Shown here: positions 24,148-34,711 of the stretch, piece after piece
Numbering within the stretch: position 1 is the stretch's first letter
Layout: each line of letters begins with the position of its first letter
NCBI GenBank assembly: GCA_020226215.1
Contig: CM035234.1
Coordinates: forward strand, 71,565,135 to 71,629,134
Direction: 5' to 3'
DNA length: 64,000 nucleotides
Source of the DNA: Sindora glabra
Taxonomy: Eukaryota > Streptophyta > Magnoliopsida > Fabales > Fabaceae
Made by a program: the position numbers and the translations under genes
The notes under the pieces: model-generated
What the model was told of the DNA's origin: nothing
Seen by the model: only the letters and a program-made list of their open reading frames with translations
The model's database searches: none

Positions 24148-25578
24148 TAACACAATGTTTTAGTGATTTAGCCCTTACGATGCATGGATTTATTAAAAAT
24201 TTATTTTATAAAAATTATCCTATAAATAATAAATAATATATTAGGAATAGGAATACTTAAATATGAAATTTAAGTATATAGATTTACAACTATTAGCGTT
24301 TGGTGTGTACATTCATATAAATATTTATTTTTGAAATGTTATTAATACGAGAATATAGCTTTTCCTTATAAATTTCTTGAATATGCATATAATATCTTTG
24401 GATATAACTTACATTTATGTTTAAATATAAGAATAGTAATGGTGTAACATGTTGCGTGATAAAAATTTACAAAGTAAGTTATATTCATGAACTTATTGAT
24501 ACTAATCACCCATATTTAACTGCAAAGAGTAAAAAGAATGAATTTGAATTATTTTTTTTAAAATTAATTAAAAATAAATTAATAATATATGTATATTAAA
24601 ATTTTGACAAAATTATGGATTGTGATATATTTAATTTCAAATATAATGTGGACAGTTTATTGAAAAATTGAAGTATTAGCAAGGTGATTTAAATTTCAAA
24701 ATATTTTTGCTAAAAATAAATTATATAGTAATGAATTTAATCAATATTTTTTATTATACATACAATAAAAATAAAATTTAATTTCAACTTCAAAATATTT
24801 ATGATTAAAAAAGTAAATTTGACTTCACAAGTAAAAAAAATTTATCAGATATATTAGTTTAAAAGAATTAATTGCTCCGATATTAAAATTTAACAAAGAC
24901 ATAAGTGATTATTATATATTTGATTTGAAATATAGATATCAAGAAGATATTTGTAAAAAAAAAATTGGATTTTAATTTTCAAATATTTTTATTAAATAAT
25001 AAAATATATAATCAATTCACTTAATAATTTCTATATATGAAATTTGATTTCAATTTTAGCATACATTTGTTAAAAGATAAAATATGTAATTAATTCATAT
25101 TTAGATGTATTAAATGCTTAACTCATGAGATAAAGACAAATTAAAACTTTGAAGATTAATGTTTTAATAAAGTTGTAATTGATCACAATATAATTTACCG
25201 AAAATGTAGTACTTGAAATTTGATATTAATAAAAGTTGAATATATAAGAGAAAGAAACGACCACTTAAACTAAAAAGGAATAATAGTTCAAAAAAGGTGA
25301 AAGCATGTTACAAAAAATAGAAAAAGGAAAATATGTGTAGGAACTTTGAAGTGAAGGAGGTAAAAGAAAAGGAAAATAGGACTCGGATTAGACTATGACA
25401 ATCATTTGAATCACAAGGAAGATAAATTATTATAAGAAGTTAAATTTTAAGTAAAGTAATTTTTCTCATAAATTTCCAAAAAGCGCTCAAACATTAATGG
25501 ATATTCATCAAAATTAAAAATTTTTATGGAAAGCTTTTCTCACCTAGGGATATATATGTAAGCAATTCCCTTCCTTTA
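24148..25578. repeat. Degenerate repeat field, left part
   Basis: Several diverged, extremely AT-rich copies of a motif near 'atttgatttcaattttagca', an 'aaaatatgtaattaattca' run and 'ttaataatttctatg' occur here (about 24690-24790 and 24960-25100). More lie beyond the Harbinger-like element (about 26890-26990, 27530-27640 and 27710-27890). It appears to be one old repeat field later split by insertions. No gene is present. Confidence 0.45.
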
Positions 25579-26617
25579 GGTCTTATTTGATAATTACTTC
25601 ATTATATTAGCAATTAACTGATTAAATTAATCATTAACTAATAATTGATTGTATTAGTTGATTCAACCAAGTAATAATATTAATTTTTTATATAAAAATA
25701 TTTAGTAAAATTAGTTATTTGTTATTATTTATTTATATCTAAAATAACATATAAAAATATGTATATATTTTATAATTTATTTAAGTATTTTTTAATTAAA
25801 TAATATTTTAAATTATAATATATTATTTATTATCTTAATTTTTATAAAATTATATCATTATAATTTATTATACTTATTTTATTTTTATTTAAAAATGAAC
25901 AATTATAACTTTAGTTAAAAAATTCTTATAATATTTTAACAAATACAATAATTATTAAAGTTTATTTAATTATTTTAACATTAAAATTAAAATCCATATA
26001 TTTATCATTAAAAATATTGATGAATTACACATTTTAAATATAAAAACATATTATTCAAAAGTAATACTATCTCCTAACTTTTTTAATATGTATTTTTTTA
26101 ATTCAAAAGATATCATTTGATGAAAAATTAATAATTTTCTCAATATGATTTATATTATTTATTATGAAATGAAATATGTACTTTCTTCTTTTTTATACAA
26201 TTTGATAGAAAAGATATGATTATATTCATATAATTTTTTATTACTATATAAATATTTTACCATAATTTATTATATTTATTTACTTTTTATTTAAATCATA
26301 AATGATTATAAATTATTATATATATTATATTTTTATTTAAAAAATAAATAGAAATAATTTTGTATTTTCTTATTTTTTAAGGATGGAAATGTAAACAAAA
26401 TTATAATTATGAGCAAGAATATTTTTTTATACTAAATGTAAATGAACTATTTTGAAAAGCTATTATTCTTAATTTTTTTCAAAATGATTGTTTGATGGCC
26501 AATAAATCAAGTAAAATAGATATTTGTCAAATACTCAAATTAATTAATTTAGTTAAATAGTTAAAGACACTAAAATCAATTAAAATCTAATTAAAAAATT
26601 ATTTATTAAATACCTTC
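25579..26617. mobile_element. Non-autonomous Harbinger-like element
   Basis: The left end GGTCTTATTTGATAATTACT and the reverse complement of the right end, GAAGGTATTTAATAAATAAT, are imperfect inverted repeats that stay alignable for about 30 bp. Both are bordered by TTA (25576-25578 and 26618-26620). The interior is AT-rich and non-coding, about 1.04 kb. TTA duplication and TATTTGATAA-like termini fit the PIF/Harbinger group. Confidence 0.55.
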
Positions 26618-28093
26618 TTAATATGCAAAACATCCTAAGAAATGTTATTTCCTCCATTTTGTCACTTAGCAATTAATTAAATAACTCACTTATCTCCTAA
26701 TTTATAAGAAGTTACACTTTTTATATAACTTTAGTAATCAACTTCTTTATATATTGACTCAAATAATTCCACAAAAAGAATGAATTACGTAATGCATTCA
26801 TATTTTTATGTGGAAGGATTAACTTATTTTTTAAAATATATTAGTTAAAAATAATATCAAGAAAATATTAGCATGAATAAAGTAAATAAATATATTTGAT
26901 TTTGATTTTTATATATTTTTATTAAAAAATAGAATACACAATTAATCAATTCAATTAATACTTTTTATGTTCTAAGTTAAAATTTTTAACTTATTTCAAA
27001 TAGTTTATGATTTTGTTGCAAAAATAAAATATCATATTTTTATATATAGTATTAAATGATATTAATATCTAAAATATAAATAATAAAGGTGGAAAAAAGA
27101 AGAAAAATATGCAATAGTGTAAATAAATGAAAAATAATCTATGCTAATTATATTTTAAAGTAATGTAAAGGTTACAAGAAATAGAAAATAACATTTAAAA
27201 TATATGTTCACAAAGAGAAGCCAAGTAAATAGAGAAGCCAATTAAATATAATTACAGATTTAAAAAAAATTAAAATCAATTTTCAAATTAAGAAATTTTA
27301 TAACTTGTTTTACTTCATTTTTTTCACAAATCATATTTAAAAAAATTGATTTGGAAAAAAAAATTTAATGAAGGTAAGATACAGTGTTGATATACTTTTA
27401 ACGAATTCTTATTTTATAAAAAGGAAACAATTAACATAAATTTAAACCATTAAAGTTTCGCATAAATGTTCATATCAATAATACATAGAAAAACGAAAAT
27501 AAATAACATAATTTTAGTTTTCAACTGTTTATTGTGGTGAAATAGAACATGTAGTTAATTAATGCAATTAATAATTTTTATGCACCTTCAAAAATAAAAT
27601 TTTATTTCAACGTTAGCATCTTTTGTCAAAAGAATGAAATATGAAATATGTAAAATGATATCAATAAGATATTAACAAAGAGTAGAAAAGAAAAAAAAAT
27701 TTAATCCTAGTCTTTGAAGTATTTTTTTTAAATTAAAATATGTAATTAATTAATTCAAATTAATAATTTCTATGTTGCTCTAGCATAGAAAAATAAATTT
27801 AATTTCAACTTTAGCACATTTTTTGTTCAAAGCATAAAATATGTAATTATATTATATTTCTATGTTAAATATTTAACTTATTTTTTAGTAGGTATAAATT
27901 AAAATTAATTTAATATTTTCTACATTAAAATTGTGATTAAATCCTAGTCGGTCACAATTTATTAAATTAAAATTTTAATATAATAATTAAAAATTAATAT
28001 TTAATAAAATTTAATAATATTTAAATAGATAAATAAATAAATTTTATTAATAGATGCGCAACAGTAAATATCTACTATTATATATATAATTAA
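26618..28093. repeat. Degenerate repeat field, right part
   Basis: Continues the diverged motif family described for 24148-25578, with recognisable units near 26890, 27530 and 27710. No coding frames, RNA genes or additional transposon ends were recognised. Confidence 0.4.
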
Positions 28094-28257
28094 GGGGAAT
28101 TCTATGTTACCTCCATGGGTTCCGGAACCCATGGGGATGTGGCTAAATCTAAGTCATTAGATGAGTTGACCAAGTCAATGGCTTCACTCATCTAATGGCT
28201 TGCATTTTGCCACATACCCATAGGTTTGGAACCCACGGGGGTAATATAGAAAGCACC
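28094..28257. mobile_element. 164-bp Mutator-like MITE, same family as 22881-23041
   Basis: The left arm starts GGGGAATTCTATGTTACC and the reverse complement of the right arm GGTGCTTTCTATATTACC. The arms align to the centre through shared 'tgggttcc', 'atgtggc' and 'cattagatgag' blocks. Flanks TATAATTAA (28085-28093) and ATTAATTAA (28258-28266) match at 7 of 9 positions, fitting a decayed 9-bp target duplication. Length, arm order and the 'gatgag...ctcatc' centre match the other element, though the loop differs. Confidence 0.8.
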
Positions 28258-28266
28258 ATTAATTAA

Positions 28267-29466
28267 TAATTATACAACGACAGAAGTTTCACCTAATGAC
28301 AATGAAAGTTGGTGTAAAAGGAAGTCATAACAGTAGTAGTTACGATTTATTACTCTATTTATCACGTATATGTAGTTATAGTAATTGTTTTATATCTTTT
28401 TAGTTATATAATTATTCTGTGTAATTATTTTTTAGTAACTTTTATACTTTGTGATAATAATTTTAATGTCTCACATAATTATATAATTTTTCTGTAATTA
28501 CTTATTTTAATAACTTTGCACAATATATTTTGATAATATTATTGTATAATAACATCAAATATTAATATTAAATCTTTTTAAATTTAATATAATTATTTAC
28601 CTTGTAAAACTCATATAATATATGGTGCTCATATTAAATATATAAATTCATTAATTTAAACAAACACAACTATTTAATATTACTCATACGTATATAATTT
28701 TAATATTGGCTATATTAATATATAATTTTAATATATTAAAATTATAATTATAATTTATATGTATCTATATATATATATAAAGATATTAAAAAATTAATCA
28801 TTTATTATTTATTAATATTATTAGGCTAATGGGCTCACTCCAAACCCTATTTGTTAACACTTATTAATCTTAGCTTTTTACCAACTTGAACAACTATCAT
28901 TGCTATATATATTGATTCCAATCCCAAACCAAACAACATGTCACGCTCTTAATATTATTAGGATTTTATTATACTAATAATTAGGAAAGATGTGGATTGC
29001 AACTTATTAACTTGCTGCCTTAGTGGTTTAACTTATCAATGTATTGCAATTCAAGTGTCTTTTGATTAGCAGGAGTAACATAAGAAGTGAAGCTTACTAA
29101 TAAATAAGAAATAGCTAAGTCATTTAATTGGTTACTAGTTGTTAAAATATAGGAAGTATAACATCTTAGGAAGCTCCACTTTTCAGAAATCATGAGAAGT
29201 TACTTACCGATACTCCTTTAATAAGAAAAACTTTCCTTATCTTTCATAAATAAGAGCATAAATTTTCTCCTTATTTAATTTAATTAATAGCCATTTTAAT
29301 ATTTTATCTTTATCATTTTTAAAATTATATTATATTGTAATAAATATAATTATTTATTATATATAATAAATTTTTTTGATAAATTATATAATAAATAAAG
29401 TAAGTATTGTATGAAATATATATTAAATATCATATCAAAAACATAAATTATTAATCTAATTATAAA
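28267..29466. other. Noncoding AT-rich stretch
   Basis: No gene seen. The part from about 29050, including 'gcaggagtaacataagaagtg', may be the left end of an unclassified miniature element whose other end lies near 30060, but termini and target duplication could not be fixed. Confidence 0.35.
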
Positions 29467-31646
29467 TATTATTATAATAGAAATTTAATTCTAAATATAA
29501 TTATATTTGTTATTTATCTATTATATTATTTTTCATTTATTATCTTAATATTTATTTATACAAGTAAAGAATTATGTATTTTTTGTCTAGTTTATATAAG
29601 TATGATAGAATTAATTATTTAACTAATATTTTTCTTCATTTAATTTATATTAAGATAATTTAGATATAAATATATTACTGTTATTTTTTTTTATATAGAC
29701 CTATTTTTATTTTCTATAATAAATTAAAAAAAGAAGTTACTAATTTGAACCAATTATGATGGAAGAAAGATTAGATATATAATATAAAAAATGTAATATT
29801 TCACAATTAAAATATGTTGATATCCCTTAAAATAACATTAAAGTTATAGTAGTTAGTTATTTTCTCAATACTTCTCGAAATATTTAAAGTTAACTAAAAT
29901 AAAATAAAACATAGGAAGTTAATTTTTAAAATGTATCAATTTCTCAGTGTCAACTAAACAATATTGAAAATTTTTTTTTATGTTCATATAAAATATTACT
30001 TCCTAGCAACTTCCTGCAAAAACTCACTTTTTGTGTGCACCTTATGACTTCATAGCTTATAACGAGATGCTTGATCTTGGAGATGTGAAAATAGGTTAGA
30101 TCGGATAGGTTAACTTAGGATTGATACAATCTTATTTGGCCTAAAATTGAAATTGATACAAAAAAGGATAGCAATAACTTAATTTGGTAAGGTACTAGAA
30201 TTGATAAGTGTTAGCTTGTAAGATTATTGAATTAGCTCATTAGTTTAAAAATATATAATAAATAATAGAGAATTAATTAATATATAAGTATGTGTATGTG
30301 TTAAAATTATAATTTTAATATGTTAAAATTACAAATTAACATTTATATATAAATTAAAATAATCTTAAATAACTTTTAATATTAAAATTAATGAGTTTAT
30401 ATATTTAACATTTTTAACATATATTATACTTATACAAGTTTATTAAAATAAATAATTACCTTAAAATTTAAAAACTTAATAAAAATTTTGTGAAAAAATT
30501 ATTATCATTAAACCTAAAAATTAATAAAAACATTAATTACACAAGGATTAATTGATTAACATATATATATTAAATTAATAATTTTGTTACATTAATATAT
30601 ATAATAAAATGAATCACAAAATCTAATTCCAAATTTGTAAATTCACTTGAAGACAAAAAAGTACCCAAAATCCCCTATTAAATATCCATATTTTTGTAAG
30701 ATTAGAAGGCTGGATAGATTTAATATTAAAAATTTAATACTACTTTTAAATAAATATTTAACATTATTTTTAACTTAATTTAATTTTTTAAATATAACTA
30801 ATTTTTTAGCAAGTAAATAAATTTTCATTATCAAATTATTAAATTAGAAGAATAATATAATTGAAAACATTTATTTATAAAGAAATAGTACTAAATTTTC
30901 ATAGCAGTATAAGTTTTTTTCCTACTTGATCTTCTTTAATTGGTTTACTTTCTCTTTTTAGAGACCAATATTGACAGAGATTGATAAGTTAAAGTAACCA
31001 TAAAACCCTTTCACACCAATCCTTGTTATCTATCTATTTGTTACACGATAAAGATCGAGTTTGATTTGGAAATTGAAAAAATGTTAAAAAAAGCACTATT
31101 AAGCAATAGTTCACTAATAGAGAGCTATTGTTCAATGACTAATTTTAAAATTTTTTATTAATATCTTATATATTTCATACTACTATATATAAATATTCAT
31201 CTTAATGAAATTTAATTTATACAATAAACATTCATTCTTTCTCTCTTTAATCTTATTTTCATAATTTGTATAATTATAATACATTTTTATTTCTCATAAG
31301 TGTGAAAAATTAGAGGCGGAAGTGGTGGATGAAGTTTTAAACTATAGAACTTTCCACTTCAAAGGAAAATATTATTGACACTATTTATTTTTTTTTAATT
31401 TCTACTTATATTTTATATTTTTAATTAATTTTTATATATTTTAATTGTTATAGTATTTTAATTGATTCAATAATTGTCATTCTTGTTAATTTTAATACTA
31501 GTAATCTCATTTTCATATTATTGATAAATTTTAATTATAAATTTGAATAATCCTAATAATATGCAAAATTATTTTAATAATCCAAAATTTTTAGAAAATA
31601 TTGCTACTAATTTTTTAAATAATAATTTTACAAATGCTCTCTCAAG
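29467..31646. repeat. 2.18-kb tandem duplication, copy 1
   Basis: The whole segment is repeated immediately downstream (31647-33826) in the same order and orientation, with scattered substitutions and small indels. It contains about 610 bp of sequence flanking the hAT transposon, then the hAT left end (about 30078) and its 5' region up to the first codons of the transposase. The junction at 31646/31647 joins transposase codons directly to flank sequence. The shared 'ta' at the breakpoint gives minimal microhomology. Confidence 0.9.
31101..31133. other. Hairpin in hAT 5' region, copy 1
   Basis: Imperfect inverted repeat: stem AAGCAATAGTTC (31101-31112), loop ACTAATAGA, stem GAGCTATTGTTC (31122-31133). 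The equivalent in copy 2 is perfect. It lies about 430-460 bp upstream of the presumed transposase start. Confidence 0.6.
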
Positions 31647-31668
31647 TATTATTATAATAGAAATTTAA
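31561..31668 (+). pseudogene. hAT transposase N-terminal fragment, severed by tandem duplication
   Basis: An ATG at 31561 opens a frame reading MQNYFNNPKFLENI and then a conserved Asn-rich stretch. The same residues occur in frame in copy 2 (from 33739) just upstream of the BED zinc-finger region. After ALSS, at the duplication junction, the frame runs into flank sequence and stops at 31666-31668. It is therefore the original start of the transposase, separated from its body by the duplicated flank. Copy 2 has ATA in place of this ATG. That this ATG is the true start is inferred from position; hAT N termini are poorly conserved. Confidence 0.6.
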
Positions 31669-33826
31669 TTCTAAATATAATTATATTTGTTATTTTTCTA
31701 TTATATTATTTATCATTTATTATCTTAATATTTAGTTATACAAGTAAAGAATTATGTATTTTTTTGTCTAGTTTATATAAGTATGATAGAATTAATTATT
31801 TAACTAATATTTTTCTTCATTTAATTTATATTAAGATAATTAGATATATATTACTGTTATTTTTTTATATAGACCTATTTTTCTTTTCTATAATAAATTA
31901 AAAAAAACAAGTTACTAATTTAAACAAATTATGATGAAAGAAAGATTAGATATATAACATAAAAAAATGTAATATTTCACAATTAAAATTTGTTGATATC
32001 CCCTAAAATAACATTAAAGTTATAGTAGTTAGTTATTTTCTCAATACTTTTCAAAATATTCAAAGTTGAATTAAATAAAATAAAATATAGAAAATTAATT
32101 TTTAAGATGTATTAATTTTTCAATATCAACCAAACAATATTAAAAAAATTTTTAGAGGTTCATATAAAATATTACTTCCTAGCAACTTCCTGTAAAAACT
32201 CACTTTTTGTGTACACCTTACAACTTCATAGCTTATCATGAGATGTTTGGTCTTAAAGGTGTCAAAATAAGTTAGATCTAATAGGGTTGACTTGGGATTG
32301 ACACAATCTTGTTTGGCCTAAAATTGAAATTGATACAAAAAATAATAGCAATAACCTAATTTAGTAAGGAACTAGAATTGATAAGTGTTAGCTTGTAAGA
32401 TTATTGAGTTATCACGTTAGTCTAAAAATATATAATAAATAATAGAGACTTAATTAATATATGTGTGTGTCTATAGGTTTTAAAATTATAATTTTAATAT
32501 GTTAAAATTATAAATTAACATTTATATATAAATTAAAATAATCTTAAATAACTTTTAATATTAAAATTAATGAGTTTATATATTTAATATTTTCAACATA
32601 TATTATACTTATAAAAGTTATTAAAATAAATAATTACTTTAAAATTTAAAAAATTAATAAAAATTTTGTGAAAAAATTATTATCATTAAACCTAAAAATT
32701 AATAAAACAATAATTACACAAAGATTAATTGATTAACATATATATATATTAAATTAATAATTTTGTTACATTAATATATATAATAAAATGAATCAACAAA
32801 TCTAATTCCAAATTTGTAAATCACTTGAAGACAAAATAGTACCCAAAATCCCCCATTAAATAACCATCTTTAATATCCATCTTTTTGTAAGATCAAAAGG
32901 CTGGATCCATTTAACATTAAAAATTTAATACTACTTTTGAATAAATATTTAACATTATTTTTAACTTAATTTAATTTTTTAAATATAACTTAGCAAGTAA
33001 ATAAATTTCCATTATCAAATTATTAAATTAGAAGAATAATATAGTTGAAAACATTTATTTATAAAGAAATAGTACTAAATTTTCATAGCAGTATAAATTT
33101 TTTCCCTATTTGATCTTCTCTAATTGTCTTACTTTCTCTTTTTAAAGACCAATACTGATAGAGATTGGTTAGTTAAAGTAACCATAATACCCTTTCACAC
33201 TAATCTTTGTTATCTATTTATTTGTTACACAATAAAGAGTTTGATTTGGAAATTTACAAAATTAAAAAAGCGCTATTGAGCAACAACTCACTAATAGAGA
33301 GTTGTTGCTCAATGGCTAATTTTAAAATATTTTTTATTAATATCTTATATATTTCGTACTACTATGTATAAATATTCATCTTAATCAAATTCAATTTATA
33401 TAATAAATATTCATTTTTCTCTCTTTAATCTTATTTTCATAATTTTTATAATTATAATGCATTTTTATTTCTCATAAGTGTGAAAAATTAGAGGTGGGAG
33501 TGGTGGATGAAGTTTTAAACCATAGAAATTTCCACTTCAAAGGAAAATATTATTGACACTCTTTAATTCTTTCTAATTTCTACTTATATTTTATATTTTT
33601 AATTAATTTTTATATATTTTAATTTTTATAGTATTTTAGTTGATTCAATAATTGTCATTTTTGTTAATTTTAATACTAGTAATCTCATTTTCATATTATT
33701 AATAAATTTTAATTATAGATTTAAATGATCCTAATAATATACAAAATTATTTTAATAATCCAAAATTTTTAGAAAATATTGCTACTAATTTTTTAAATAA
33801 TAATTTTACAAATGCTCTTTCAAGTA
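31647..33826. repeat. 2.18-kb tandem duplication, copy 2
   Basis: Second copy of 29467-31646. It begins with the pre-hAT flank, includes the hAT left end at 32254, and continues without a break into the rest of the transposase. Copy 2 is therefore the one physically joined to the element body. The shared length is about 2180 bp in both copies. Confidence 0.9.
33278..33310. other. Perfect hairpin in hAT 5' region, copy 2
   Basis: Stem GAGCAACAACTC (33278-33289), loop ACTAATAGA, stem GAGTTGTTGCTC (33299-33310). Pairing extends outward for three more bases on each side (33275-33313). The loop is identical to that of copy 1 at 31113-31121. Confidence 0.75.
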
Positions 33827-33939
33827 CATCCAAATTTATATCATCTCTTCTTTGTCCTTAACATCCATCTTCTTCACAACATACTTGTAGTTATAGGAAT
33901 GTAAACATTTCCACATCTTCATTCGATTTAGCAAAAGAA

Positions 33940-34206
33940 TTGAAAATTTTTGAAATACGAAATCATTTTAATTTAAAAAATATAGATGATATAGTCAAAG
34001 TATTTTGTAAATATTGTTTAAAAAATTATAACTATAATAGTTATAGTGGTACTAGTATAATGAAATGCCATTACTCTTTTAAACATATGAATATTGTCAA
34101 TATTTTAAGTGAAAATTCTATATACTTAGTCAAGATAATTGTGAGTATGAATTATATAAATAAATTTATCATGTTAAAATACTTTTTACTGCAACTAGTT
34201 CTCTAA
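33940..34206 (+). pseudogene. Open segment: BED zinc finger of hAT transposase
   Basis: This 88-codon open segment begins at a TTG within a longer reading frame, not at a real start codon. It carries EIRNHF, then FCKYC, then SGTSIMKCHYSFKH. That is the W/F-x2-F, C-x2-C, GTS-hydrophobic-x2-H-x4-H pattern of BED fingers, which bind transposon ends. The segment ends at a stop (34204-34206) before the RNase H-like core. It is one exon-like part of the pseudogene 33739-35665, not a separate gene. Confidence 0.75.
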
Positions 34207-34303
34207 AATTAAATATCCTTCTTCAACACTTTAATCCTTAATGGTATGGTATGAGTAGGAATACTAGTATAAATAAATTAAATAAAACTTTTGAAGAAAG
34301 AAA

Positions 34304-34711
34304 ATGATTTGTAGCCTTGCACTTATATCCAATATTTGGACAACATCTCAAATGGATTATGTTTGTATAACTGCTTATTATATTGATAATTTTATTTTAC
34401 ATAAAAAAATTATTTATTTTAAATTAATTTCATCATCACATGATGCATCTACTATTGCTTTTTATATAATAAATACTTTTTGTAAATACGTAATATTAGA
34501 TAAAATATTTTTAATTACCTTCGATAATGCATCTATTAATACTAGTGTTATTAGAATTTTAATTCTAGTTTTAAATCTTACTCTTGAAACTCAATTTTTT
34601 TTTTATCTTAGATATGTATACCATATTTTAAATTTGGTTGTTCAAGATGCATTAAAAGTTCTTTCTATATTTGTACAAAATCTTAGAAGTATAGTTTTAT
34701 ATATCAAATAA
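34304..34711 (+). pseudogene. Open segment: RNase H-like core of hAT transposase
   Basis: A 135-codon open segment. It opens with a degenerate CSLALISNIWTT (SLTSDLWTS in relatives, where the Asp is catalytic; here Asn replaces it). Next come DYVCITAYYID, HDASTIAF, then KIFLITFDNAS (the second acidic motif retained) and VYHILNLVVQD. Loss of the first acidic residue would abolish catalysis even if the frame were intact. The segment is part of the pseudogene described above. Confidence 0.8.

Noticed and set aside
24280..24420. Harbinger-like terminus 'ttagcgtttggtgtgtacattc'
   Set aside because: Looks like a left end, but no matching right end or second TTA boundary was found nearby.
28980..30060. 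A miniature element spanning the left edge of the 2.18-kb duplication
   Set aside because: Ends with 'gaagt...acttc' similarity are suggestive, but no consistent inverted termini or target duplication could be fixed.
32254..33730. Separate upstream gene in the hAT 5' region
   Set aside because: No frame of useful length; both copies of the duplication show the same absence of coding signal.
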